Source: Mycobacterium sp. (lineage in GTDB: Bacteria; Actinomycetota; Actinomycetes; Mycobacteriales; Mycobacteriaceae). Taken from it: DNA of 64,000 nucleotides. Each line of letters begins with the position of its first letter. The first letter of the stretch is position 1. Positions 44,676 to 53,020 of the stretch are shown here, piece after piece. The notes beneath the pieces were generated by a model that saw nothing but the letters and a program-made list of their open reading frames with translations, ran no database searches and was not told the DNA's origin. Made by a program: the position numbers and the translations under genes. The DNA lies in contig JAOPWC010000210.1 in the NCBI GenBank assembly GCA_025965895.1, positions 1-64,000 on the forward strand, read 5' to 3'.

Positions 44676-44705
44676 ATTCGCTAACAACGGAAGGATGATG
44701 ATCTA

Positions 44706-45437
44706 GTGAGAGGTCTGCAAGTCACGGAGAGTAGGTCCGCGGTGTCGAATCCGGCCGACGACGACGTTGTGCGCGGTGACGGTGTCGAACGCGCCGAGCC
44801 CGATACCCCACCGGCCTCCACCCCAGGCGACGCCGACGGGTCGATGAAAGCGGATGCCACCTCGACGGACGGCGGCCAGGACGACGGGGCCTCCAGCACC
44901 CGCGCGCCCTCCTCGCGGCGGGTGTCGCTGAGCGTCCGGACGCTGATCGTCTCGGTCGTGATCCTGGTCCTGGTTGCCGGCGTCGGCGTGATGACCTGGT
45001 TGTATCTCGGCGAGCGCGGCAGGGTCGAGGCGCAGCTGCGTCAGGCCGACAACTACCACCATGCCGAACAGATCGCCTTGGACTACGCGGTGAACGCGGC
45101 GACGATGAACTTCCAGGATCTCAACACGTGGAAGGCCAAATTGGTCAACGGCACGACCCCGACCCTGAATGACAAGTTGACCAAGGCGGCCACCTCGATG
45201 GAACAGCTCCTCGTTCCGCTGGAATGGAATTCGACCGCACAACCGCTAGTGGCCAAGGTCCGATCGGACACCAACGGCATCTACGTCATCGACACGTTCG
45301 TCAGCGTCCTGACGAAGACCACGCAGGCGCCGGACAGCCTGCAGTCCACGGCGACGTACAGCATCACCATCGATAGCAAGAACAACTGGCAGATTAGCGA
45401 TGTCGGTGGCATCGGGGCGGTCGTCGGAGCGAAGTAG
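44706..45437 (+). CDS. Mce-associated membrane protein (Mas-type)
   Basis: 243 residues from GTG 44706 (ribosome site GGAAGG). A disordered acidic N-terminus (about 1-75, Asp/Pro/Ser-rich) is followed by one membrane helix (about 80-102, LIVSVVILVLVAGVGVMTWL) and a periplasmic NTF2-like domain (RQADNYHHAEQIALDYAVNAATMNF). Such genes follow the mce operons and stabilise or assist the complex. The overlap with the next gene (TAGTG) confirms the operon. Confidence 0.85.
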   Translation: MRGLQVTESRSAVSNPADDDVVRGDGVERAEPDTPPASTPGDADGSMKADATSTDGGQDDGASSTRAPSSRRVSLSVRTLIVSVVILVLVAGVGVMTWLYLGERGRVEAQLRQADNYHHAEQIALDYAVNAATMNFQDLNTWKAKLVNGTTPTLNDKLTKAATSMEQLLVPLEWNSTAQPLVAKVRSDTNGIYVIDTFVSVLTKTTQAPDSLQSTATYSITIDSKNNWQISDVGGIGAVVGAK

Positions 45438-45841
45438 TGCCGAAACTCGGGAGAAACCCAACGACTCGCAACCGGGTGGCCGCCCTTCCGCTGATCCTCG
45501 GCATTGCTGCGGCGGTGTTGGCACCGCCGGCGCATGCCAGCGATGCCGTTACGTACGAGGTTGTGTCGGAACGTATTTCGATGATGAACGTGGAATTCGT
45601 CGATCAGACGGGGCGCAAGCTCTTGGAGTCGGTGCCGCTGCCGTGGCGACTCGACGTGACGCTCAACGACGCCAAGGGACCCACTGGACGTGGCGCGCAG
45701 GTCCGCGCCGATTGGCGACCGACCGCTCGGCCGTCACTATGGGTCATCGTCCGGATCTACAGCGACGGACAGTTGCTCTGCCAGACCACCCTCGACGTCG
45801 GTAATGCCACTTGCTACGGGAACACTCCCCACGTCGCCTGA
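45437..45841 (+). CDS. Small exported protein at the end of the mce operon
   Basis: 134 residues from GTG 45437, one base into the preceding TAG. Signal peptide about 1-34 (AALPLILGIAAAVLAPPAHA). The mature beta-rich domain (VTYEVVSERISMMNVEFVD) ends with a Cys pair (LLCQTTL, NATCYG). It resembles MmpS/DUF-type companions of mycobacterial mce operons. The role is probably in the import complex but is not known. It is convergent with the carotenoid oxygenase gene, 110 bp away. Confidence 0.75.
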   Translation: MPKLGRNPTTRNRVAALPLILGIAAAVLAPPAHASDAVTYEVVSERISMMNVEFVDQTGRKLLESVPLPWRLDVTLNDAKGPTGRGAQVRADWRPTARPSLWVIVRIYSDGQLLCQTTLDVGNATCYGNTPHVA

Positions 45842-45951
45842 TCGAGAACGGCCCGTGTGGCGTCGGCGGTGGGCCGAATCTGCAGGCGGTCGGCTGTCGA
45901 AATGGCGTGGGCCAGTTGGCGGATCGACGGATCGGTTGCAGGCGCGTGGCG

Positions 45952-47529
45952 TCAGGCAAACTCGCTGAGGGGGATCCCGCCACGGTCTGCGAGCTCGGCG
46001 GCGGCAAGCGTCGTGGCATCCCTTAGGGCTGTGGCGCTACGGGCGAGCTCACCGGAGGTGAAGTCCATCCAGTGCCCGTGCGGTGTCCAGCCGATCTGGA
46101 ATGGGAGCTCGATGCGTGCGACGGGTCCGGCGCCGACGTCCTCGGTATCGAAGATCAGGAATTCGGAGAGGTTCTGCATGAACCGCGATACCGGGAGGAT
46201 CAGATACCCGTCTCCTTCGGGCGCGCCTTCGTGGCGTGGGGCGAATGTCGGCTCGAAAACCGACACGGGTGAGTCTCGCTGGATCCGGCTGGACTGCTCT
46301 TTGCCTGAGGGAATGTCGCGGCACACGAGCGTGTCAAGTGACCACAGTTCTGAACCGGCGACCAGGAAGCCCTTCGTGTACGGCTGGCCGTAGAACCGCT
46401 CGTCGACTTTGGGGAACTCGCAGGCGCGATCGTCGACATGCTCGCTGCGAACCATGCCGGTGCTGAGGTCGATGGTCCACCTGCCGAGTCTGGCCGTGGG
46501 CATCGGAACGTAGTCCGAGCCGCTCGCCGTGGATTTCTCGCTGGGAAACGGTGGGCCCTCGTAGAGCGGCGCATCCAGGATCAGCCGGTCGCCGTCGTGG
46601 TTGGCCGACATGGTGTGCAGGACGTACTGCGGCTCGAGGCCGGTGTCCAACCAGCGGATGGGTGCGTCGATGTCATCGCGCCGGATGAGGGCAAGCACGA
46701 TCGGGAGTTCGGGCTTCCATTCGTAAAACGCCTTGTCTTCCTCGATGCGATCCGTGCCGACGATAAGTGGCTGGAAAGGCAAAACGACGTAGTTCTTCGT
46801 CAGCCACATGTCGTGGGTCAGCGCCGCATATGGCGCATCCCAGAGCTCTCGTGAACGCACCGTGCCGTCGGGTTTGACCCAGTGCAGGGTGGTATATGGC
46901 TTCTCGTCCGTGTACGTCCAGCCGAACAGTTCGCCAGTCTGCGGATCCCACTTGGGATGCGCGGTGAACGCCGCGTCACCGAAGCAGGCGGGCTCATGCA
47001 TGCCGCGGGAGAGCCGCGTCGACCACGGGACGATGCCCGCCGTATTCAAGGAGATGGGATCAATTGCGACCGGTGGTGATCCCTGCTCGCCTAGCGCCAG
47101 GAGCTGGCCGGCGAAGGGGACAACGTTGACGTTGTTGGTGCCCTGGGGAATTCCGTGGGTCAGTTCATTACGAATGACCTCCCCCCAGCCGAAGCCACGC
47201 CAGTCGTCGAATTTTCCATCCGTCCAGTCGAACAGGGCCCGCCCGGCGCGCTCCTCGGCTTGGTACTTCGGCGTGCGGATCCAGCGGTTGCGGAAATCGA
47301 CGCGGCCCTCACGGAAGATCAGCCCCTGGACCATCCCGTCGAGCGTAAACGGACCAGTGATGCCCTGGCGCGATGGTCGCTTCCAGGTGCCCCCGACACG
47401 GTAGAAGCCGCCGTTGAGGGTCGTGGGAACTTCACCTTCGGTGACGATGCAGTCGTCGACGTTCGCCTCGAAGCGCATGGGCTTCAAAGAGCCCATGAGC
47501 CAAATCTTTTCGGGCCAGGTAGCTGCCAT
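45952..47529 (-). CDS. Carotenoid oxygenase family (RPE65/lignostilbene dioxygenase) protein 1
   Basis: 525 residues. The beta-propeller non-haem iron family cleaves C=C bonds of carotenoids, apocarotenoids or stilbenes with O2. The His iron ligands fall where expected: FTAHPKW (about 191), LTHDMW (239), VLHTMSANH (305) and WTPHGHW (about 484). GGFYRVGGTWKRP begins the fold. ATG 47529 has GAGGAG 7 nt upstream, and the gene starts 5 nt after the TetR stop, so regulator and enzyme are one operon. The C-terminus is about 30 residues longer than paralogue 2. Substrate unknown. Confidence 0.9.
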   Translation of the reverse strand: MAATWPEKIWLMGSLKPMRFEANVDDCIVTEGEVPTTLNGGFYRVGGTWKRPSRQGITGPFTLDGMVQGLIFREGRVDFRNRWIRTPKYQAEERAGRALFDWTDGKFDDWRGFGWGEVIRNELTHGIPQGTNNVNVVPFAGQLLALGEQGSPPVAIDPISLNTAGIVPWSTRLSRGMHEPACFGDAAFTAHPKWDPQTGELFGWTYTDEKPYTTLHWVKPDGTVRSRELWDAPYAALTHDMWLTKNYVVLPFQPLIVGTDRIEEDKAFYEWKPELPIVLALIRRDDIDAPIRWLDTGLEPQYVLHTMSANHDGDRLILDAPLYEGPPFPSEKSTASGSDYVPMPTARLGRWTIDLSTGMVRSEHVDDRACEFPKVDERFYGQPYTKGFLVAGSELWSLDTLVCRDIPSGKEQSSRIQRDSPVSVFEPTFAPRHEGAPEGDGYLILPVSRFMQNLSEFLIFDTEDVGAGPVARIELPFQIGWTPHGHWMDFTSGELARSATALRDATTLAAAELADRGGIPLSEFA

Positions 47530-47534
47530 GTTGC

Positions 47535-48203
47535 CTACTCCTCTGTTGTTGTTATTGGGTGATCGATGCCGAGCGCCGGACCAAGGAGTTGGTGAAGCGT
47601 GTTCGCGACCTCTACTGCCGGCCGCGGAGGTTCCGCACCGATCGCATCGGCCGCCAGCGCCACCAGTGCTGCGGTTGCCGCCACCGCAAGTTCTCGCACC
47701 GCCCGCGCACCGGAGTCCGGTCGGGCGTGCGTGATCAGTTCGCCAAGATGGTCACTGAAGGCAGCCACATACGGCACATAAGGATCGCGCCCAGCGGTCC
47801 GCAGCTTGTCGGGCACGCCGGCACTTCCGCGTGCATACAGCACCATGAATGCTCGATTCGCGTCCATGATCGCGAGCAGATCGTCGAGCAGCGCGAGAAC
47901 CCGCTGTGGGGGCTTCAGTGCTGAGCGGTCGACGTCGAACAACGGCAACAAAAGCTGCTCGTAGCCGTCGGCGATCACCGCTTCGAACAAGTCATTCTTG
48001 CTCGTAAACACCGCATACAAGGCTTTCAGACTCAAGTCCGCACGGCGGGCTATCTCTCCCATCGCCGCACCGTCGAAGCCGCGCAGAGCGAAGAGTTCAC
48101 GACCGGCTTCAAGAGCACGTCGACGGTCGATCGCGCGACGCGCATCCACCAGTTCGGCCCGGCGACCCCCGGTGAGAACCTCTGTTTGCAATAGGAGAAC
48201 CAT
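47535..48203 (-). CDS. TetR family regulator of the carotenoid oxygenase operon
   Basis: 222 residues from ATG 48203; the frame is open further upstream but a promoter sits there. The helix-turn-helix (about 28-70) reads GRELFALRGFDGAAMGEIA, then RRADLSLKALYAVFTSK. The C-terminal domain is helical. It is directly upstream of and overlaps the ribosome-binding region of carotenoid oxygenase 1, so it probably autoregulates and senses the substrate or product. Confidence 0.87.
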   Translation of the reverse strand: MVLLLQTEVLTGGRRAELVDARRAIDRRRALEAGRELFALRGFDGAAMGEIARRADLSLKALYAVFTSKNDLFEAVIADGYEQLLLPLFDVDRSALKPPQRVLALLDDLLAIMDANRAFMVLYARGSAGVPDKLRTAGRDPYVPYVAAFSDHLGELITHARPDSGARAVRELAVAATAALVALAADAIGAEPPRPAVEVANTLHQLLGPALGIDHPITTTEE

Positions 48204-48212
48204 AATTCTCGT

Positions 48213-48241
48213 AATGTACAGCACGATTGACGCATTAGCAA
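48213..48241 (-). promoter_or_regulatory. Promoter of the TetR-carotenoid oxygenase operon
   Basis: Reverse strand TTGCTA (48241-48236), 17-bp spacer, TACATT (48218-48213), 9 nt before the ATG at 48203. The message would be leaderless or nearly so. The surrounding A/T-rich stretch stands out from the GC-rich neighbourhood. Confidence 0.6.
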
Positions 48242-48442
48242 TATGCGCAGCTTCTTGCCGCTGCAAGTACGCAAAAATGCATCCAATCCCGATTGGTTCT
48301 GACACACTGGGAGTGGAAAGGTAGGTGTGACTACGCGCCACACCCAGCGTTTCGACCCGAAGACGGGTCAAGATGGCATTTCAAGCACAACGACGGCGCG
48401 GCGAAACTCCGTGTCAATCGGCAACGAATGGAGGCGGTATCG

Positions 48443-49209
48443 ATGCCCGACGCGACTACACCTTCGCTGGCATCAACCAGGCTCGGCATCTACTCGGGAT
48501 GGGGCGTCCTGTTTTTCATGGCGGCAGGCTTGATCCCGTTCTTCATCCCCCCGCCGGGCCCGTACGACGCGGCAACTACGGCGGCGTTCTACCACGAGCA
48601 GATCGATCTGAAACGAATCGCTGTGCTTTGTCTGATTATCGGCGGCACGATGATGATCCCGTTGGATCGGCGATCGCCGATCGGCTTCGCCGAGTGCAGG
48701 GCATTGGCCCGACTGTTGGGTTCGCACAACTGGGATGCGCGATCGCGGCTGCCACGTTGATGATGGCATTCGGCGCATTTCTGCTGGTTGCGCTGCACCG
48801 ACCGGACATGCCTGACTCGTCGTATCAGTTGCTCAACCACGTGACGTGGATGGCGTGGGCGGGTCTGTGGCAGCCGGGTGCGCTGCAGGCGGTGATGGTT
48901 GCCGTGGGCATCTTCAGCGACAACTCCGCCACGCCGGTGTTCCCGCGTTGGGTGGGCTGGTACTGCGTGTTCATGGCGTTTGGTTCGCTCATGGGCTCAC
49001 TCATCCCGTTCGTCTTGACTGGACCGTTCTCGTGGACCGGGGTGATGGGTTTCTACCTCGCGGGCACGGTGTACTTTTCGTGGTTCGCCGTGATGCTCAC
49101 CCAGCTGCACCTTGCCTACCGTCGTGACCGAGCGCAGCTGCAGACGGTAGCTGCTGACCACGACCAATCGAGCCTAAGCGCCATGCCGGCCGTGTCAGGG
49201 GCGCGATGA
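48443..49209 (+). pseudogene. Polytopic membrane protein, frameshifted by one base
   Basis: ATG 48443 (ribosome site GGAGG) reads a membrane protein: IYSGWGVLFFMAAGLIPFF, FYHEQIDLKRIAVLCLIIGG. At 48662-48668 the frame must shift by -1 to continue GSAIADRLRRVQGIGPTVG and four more helices to TGA 49209. One missing G after CCGTTG explains it. Unshifted, translation stops at 48760. The restored protein is about 255 residues with six helices, and its end overlaps the next gene by ATGA. No slippery heptamer is seen, so this is a real mutation or a sequencing error. Function unknown. Confidence 0.75.
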
Positions 49210-49805
49210 CGACCCCAACGCGGGCACTAGCAGGGCGCGAGGACGAGCGTGGCGAACGTATCCCGGGCGAACCAGGCGTGTGGGTGTTCATCGTCTGCGA
49301 AATGGTCGTCTTCGCAGTTCTGTTCGTCGTTATCGTGTGGAATCGAGGTCAGAACCCTGGACTGTTCGCGACATCGCAACGGCTGCTGAGCCAACCGCTG
49401 GGACTGACCAATACCGTCGTATTGATCGGCGGGTCAGTCCTGGTGGTGCTTGTCCTCGCGGCCGCTTCACAAGCCCAATACCGCCGCGCATCGCAATTCT
49501 TGGTTGCAGCCGTAGCCTGCGGCGCGGCCTTCGTCTCGGTCAAGGCGATCGAGTACGGCTTGGTGATCCATCACGGAATGTCGTTCCACAGCAACGTATT
49601 CTGGATGCTGTTCTTCGCCGTTACCGGGGCGCATTTGCTCCACGTTGTCATCGGCGCAACCGTGCTGGTCGTCATCCGCCAGCGTGTCGCATCCGGTCTG
49701 CCGGGACCCCGCGACGAGGCCTGGCTCGTCTCAGCCACCTGCTACTGGCACATGGTCGATCTGCTCTGGCTGGTCCTTTTCCCTCTGTTCTACTTGGTTA
49801 ATTAG
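49206..49805 (+). CDS. Haem-copper oxidase subunit III-like protein (CoxC/NorE type)
   Basis: 199 residues, about five helices. It has the N-terminal GEPGVWVFIVCEMVVF and the late NVFWMLFFAVTGAHLLHVVIG, then CYWHMVDLLWLVLFP, all typical of cytochrome oxidase subunit III and the shorter NorE-like proteins. No subunit I or II gene is in the window, so it must work with an oxidase encoded elsewhere or serve another enzyme. It overlaps the frameshifted gene upstream (ATGA) and lies 1 nt before subunit IV. Confidence 0.85.
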   Translation: MTTPTRALAGREDERGERIPGEPGVWVFIVCEMVVFAVLFVVIVWNRGQNPGLFATSQRLLSQPLGLTNTVVLIGGSVLVVLVLAAASQAQYRRASQFLVAAVACGAAFVSVKAIEYGLVIHHGMSFHSNVFWMLFFAVTGAHLLHVVIGATVLVVIRQRVASGLPGPRDEAWLVSATCYWHMVDLLWLVLFPLFYLVN

Positions 49806-49806
49806 C

Positions 49807-50097
49807 GTGGCCGACAACATCTCTCAACCCGCGCGCGCATTGCAATCAACAGCTCAGTACGTCGGGGCGACGCTGATCGCGCTCACAATCAGTTCCTACG
49901 TCTTGGGAATCGACCACCTACTAGGTGTGTCGCGGACCGCGATGGCGCTTGTTCTCGTGGTCGCCTTCGTCAAAATCTGGCTGATCACGTCATACTTCAT
50001 GGACATCCGGCATGCCCCTCGATGGCTCGGCGCACTCATTCACGCCTGGATCCTCGTCACCGCAAGCCTCGTGATCGGACTGTACATCGCGCTTTGA
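49807..50097 (+). CDS. Cytochrome c oxidase subunit IV family protein
   Basis: 96 residues from GTG 49807 with three helices (ATLIALTISSYVLG, MALVLVVAFVKIWLITSYFM, LIHAWILVTASLVIGLYIAL). The motif VKIWLITSYFMDIRHAP is characteristic of prokaryotic COX4. It begins one base after the subunit III stop. A small structural subunit, orphaned with subunit III from the catalytic core. Confidence 0.82.
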   Translation: MADNISQPARALQSTAQYVGATLIALTISSYVLGIDHLLGVSRTAMALVLVVAFVKIWLITSYFMDIRHAPRWLGALIHAWILVTASLVIGLYIAL

Positions 50098-50136
50098 ACC
50101 ACGACGTTGTGCAAATTGCGCCACTCGTGAGATGGG

Positions 50137-51696
50137 TCAGCGGCGGTTACGTTTGTCCGACCGCAGCACTGCATGCGCGGCCAATCGACCTGGAATCCCC
50201 GACACCCCGCCACCCGGATGGGTACCGGCGCCCGAGAGCGCCAGGCCGGTCACGTTGGTTGTGTGCTTACCCCAGCCCCGGCCAGGGCGAAGCGGGCCCA
50301 AACGTGTCACCGTCTGGTCAACGTGGTAGATGCAGCCGTTCTCGGCGCCGAGCCTGCTTGCGAGATCGGCTGGAGTTTCGACGAACCGGCCGATCTCCAG
50401 TTCGCACACGCCGTTGATCACCCGGTCTGCGGAGGCAATGAGTTCCTTCTCGGCGACGGGCTGAAGGGTGGCCCAATCGGGTTGCGGCCGTGTCGGTGTC
50501 GGAGCGTAGAGATACAGATTGTCTTGTCCGTCTGGCGCCTGGGTCGGATCAGTAGCCGACAGGATGGTCGCCGTCCACGGCGGATCGACGACGGCCTGGC
50601 CAGCCCGTGCCTGGGCTTCACCGCGCAGGACATCCTCGAGGGTGCCGTAGAACAATGACGGCTTTCGAAGGTCGAGGCCGTCCCTGCGCTCGGCTTGATG
50701 CCTCGCGATATCGAGCTTGCCGCGCAGGGCCATACCGATTGTCAGGCAACCGATTCCGGCGCTATTCGCCGGCGCGTGCGACAGTGCCTCCAGTCCCGTT
50801 ACGTCGCTGCCCCGCAGGAGTCGGGCGGTGACGTGCGGGGGTACGGCGGCTACGACCTGGTCGGCGTCCAATTGCCGGCCGTCAGCCAGCCGAACGCCGC
50901 TCGCGCGGCCGTCTGCGATCACGATCTGCTCGACTGCGGCGTCGACATGAACTTCGCCGCCTTCCGCATGAAGGCAGGCCGCAAGTGAGTCCGCGATCGC
51001 CTGCATGCCACCCACCGGGCGGCCGACACCGTAGCGGTGCAGCGGTCCGGTCGCCATCAAGCCGATGCCGCTGCTGTCGCCGGTGATGGACCCGAGGATG
51101 CTTGCCATCGACGCGAATATGCCGCGCATCTGAACTGATTCGAAGGATTCTTCAATCAGCTCGGCCGCCGAGGTGGTTAGCGCTGCGCCGAGGAGGCGAC
51201 GCACCCGTCGATCGGTCAGTCCACGGATAGCCGCCACGACCGTACGCCAACTCGGCCTGTTGGCCGGGTCTACGGCGTAGCTGTCTTGGATGGCCAGCGC
51301 CTTGGCCACGACGATCGAGAACTCGCGGTATGTCTGCGCGTCTGCCGAAGAAAAGTGCGCGATCTCGTCGATGGTGCGGTTCACGTCTCGCCGCACGACA
51401 AGTGATTCACCGCTGGGACCGAGCCATCCCCACGCGGGGTCGTGGTCAATGACCTGCAATCCGTGACTTCGCAAACCGAGTTCGTGCTCGACGGGAGAGG
51501 CCCGCCAGTAGACAGCATCGATGGCACAGGGACTGAGCAGATGGTCCGGTGCGTCGGGAACCAGGGCGGCCGTCGAGGTCATGCCACCGATGCCGGGCTG
51601 GGCTTCCAGCACGACAACGCTGTAGCCAGCTTTCGCCAGATAGCACGCTGCTGTCAGCCCGTTATGTCCTGCGCCGACGACGATCGCCTTGGCCAC
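50137..51696 (-). CDS. FAD-dependent phytoene desaturase-like (CrtI/CrtO family) oxidoreductase
   Basis: 519 residues from GTG 51696 (ribosome site GGAGG). The N-terminal dinucleotide fold is VVGAGHNGLTAACYLAKAGY with the Glu at strand 2 (VLEAQPG) and the GG doublet GGMTS. The C-terminal FAD signature LSGAGTHPGGGVSGIPGRLAA is typical of carotenoid desaturases, ketolases and isomerases. It sits 46 bp downstream of an AveC-like gene on the same strand, so they are co-transcribed. It probably desaturates or isomerises a polyene. No phytoene synthase gene is near, arguing against complete carotenoid synthesis here. Confidence 0.85.
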   Translation of the reverse strand: MAKAIVVGAGHNGLTAACYLAKAGYSVVVLEAQPGIGGMTSTAALVPDAPDHLLSPCAIDAVYWRASPVEHELGLRSHGLQVIDHDPAWGWLGPSGESLVVRRDVNRTIDEIAHFSSADAQTYREFSIVVAKALAIQDSYAVDPANRPSWRTVVAAIRGLTDRRVRRLLGAALTTSAAELIEESFESVQMRGIFASMASILGSITGDSSGIGLMATGPLHRYGVGRPVGGMQAIADSLAACLHAEGGEVHVDAAVEQIVIADGRASGVRLADGRQLDADQVVAAVPPHVTARLLRGSDVTGLEALSHAPANSAGIGCLTIGMALRGKLDIARHQAERRDGLDLRKPSLFYGTLEDVLRGEAQARAGQAVVDPPWTATILSATDPTQAPDGQDNLYLYAPTPTRPQPDWATLQPVAEKELIASADRVINGVCELEIGRFVETPADLASRLGAENGCIYHVDQTVTRLGPLRPGRGWGKHTTNVTGLALSGAGTHPGGGVSGIPGRLAAHAVLRSDKRNRR

Positions 51697-51742
51697 GGTT
51701 TACCTCCATTGGTAGATGGGCAATGACCGATGCTCTTGGGAC

Positions 51743-52594
51743 TCAGGTCTGTCGGGACAAACCCGCCACTCGTGGGTTCTTCGCTTCGGAACGGCTATCG
51801 CTTGCCGCGGCGGGCCGTGGCCATCGCGTGCCAGGGTCGAATCCGAGCCAGTGGTCCGGCCGGGAGACCGCTTGCGCCACGAGGTGGACGATCGCGCAAC
51901 CGATACCAATCGTGACCGCGGCCGCCACCCACTTTCCGGCTGCCGACCAACCGGAGTTGAGGGCGGTGGAGATCGGCCAACCCACCGCGCCACCGGAGGC
52001 AGCGATCACGATCGTGGGAACGGCCAGGAGCCACAGTCGCGCGAATCCTCTGAGACGGGGAGCCAGGAGCAAGACGACAGCGCCGCCAAACATGACGTGG
52101 GCGCCGTCAATTGCCGCCCACCACAAGGGATATCCGCCGACGTTCATCGGCGGATCACCGTAGAAGCCCATGATCCCGATCCACGTGGTGGCCGCGATGG
52201 CCACATAGTCGACCACCGCCACCACCGCAAATATTGCCCAGACCTGCGCGGGACGTACGCCGGCGGCATAATTTCTGGCGGCGAAGTACAAGAGGGCGCC
52301 GCAGAACCACGCGTAGCCGATCGGGACAAACCACGGAACTGTGCGCCCGAAAGCTTCGAAAGCAGCCAGCGGTTGTTCGGGGGGCCACCACACCAGAACC
52401 ACGTTGTCGAGAAAAAGCTCGACAAGCCCCGAAAGCGCACCCCCGATGAGTAACAACGGCAATGCCGGACCACGCTGTCGCTCCCGCGAAACTCCCCACC
52501 ACGCGAATAGGCCCAGTGTGATCGCAAGCATTGCCGCCGTATACAGCGCAAATGCGAGGGTGGATCCGTCGTGGATCGGCATGGGGACCGTCAT
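51743..52594 (-). CDS. Seven-helix membrane protein, AveC-like family (paralogue 4)
   Basis: 283 residues from ATG 52594 with ribosome site AGGAAAGGAAG. About seven helices. Family positions are kept: VELFLDNVVL (E and D of NEPxxD), FGRTVPWFVPIGYAW, FYGDPP, and ALNSGW. It has diverged further from the tandem pair at 28147/28968 than these have from each other. Co-directional with the CrtI/CrtO-like enzyme downstream and divergent from paralogue 3. A polar C-tail of about 35 residues follows the last helix. Confidence 0.66.
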   Translation of the reverse strand: MTVPMPIHDGSTLAFALYTAAMLAITLGLFAWWGVSRERQRGPALPLLLIGGALSGLVELFLDNVVLVWWPPEQPLAAFEAFGRTVPWFVPIGYAWFCGALLYFAARNYAAGVRPAQVWAIFAVVAVVDYVAIAATTWIGIMGFYGDPPMNVGGYPLWWAAIDGAHVMFGGAVVLLLAPRLRGFARLWLLAVPTIVIAASGGAVGWPISTALNSGWSAAGKWVAAAVTIGIGCAIVHLVAQAVSRPDHWLGFDPGTRWPRPAAASDSRSEAKNPRVAGLSRQT

Positions 52595-53020
52595 GGCTTC
52601 CTTTCCTGCTGCGGCCAGCTCCGCCGGTCGCCCACGATACGACTAGACAGTCAGGAACGAGCTGTGACTACGCACACTCCCCGGTCGGACAGTAGCAGCT
52701 CACACATTCGTGTGAAAGCCCTCAGATCGCTACGCGAACTTGATTCCGTGCATCGATTCGGATCTCCCCGGGTCGACAAGGGGGCGGTCGATGGCCGATA
52801 TCGGATGACCGTCTGATTGACGAATAGCAATACGCGGCGTTGAGGTAGAGCTCGTCCCTGCGAAGGCATGCGTATTCAATCTTGCGTTTTCCTGCGCAAA
52901 GTGCTACGAACATTACGCATGACTCATGTCACTCCCTTGGTGTCTGGGGTCAACCTGCCGGGACGAATGCTCGCGCCCGTTAGCCAATCTCGTTGAAATG
53001 CAAGAGAAAGCGACCGAACA
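52595..53020. promoter_or_regulatory. Divergent control region between two AveC-like genes, with operator-like repeat
   Basis: 426 bp without a gene. TCACAC-ATTC-GTGTGA at 52700-52715 is a perfect inverted repeat with 6-bp arms, 106 bp from the left start. The right half (52810-53000) is A/T-richer than its surroundings and probably holds the promoter of paralogue 3. Confidence 0.5.

Noticed and set aside
48650..48680. Programmed -1 frameshift in the membrane gene
   Set aside because: No X XXY YYZ slippery heptamer or following hairpin is seen; a single missing base is simpler.
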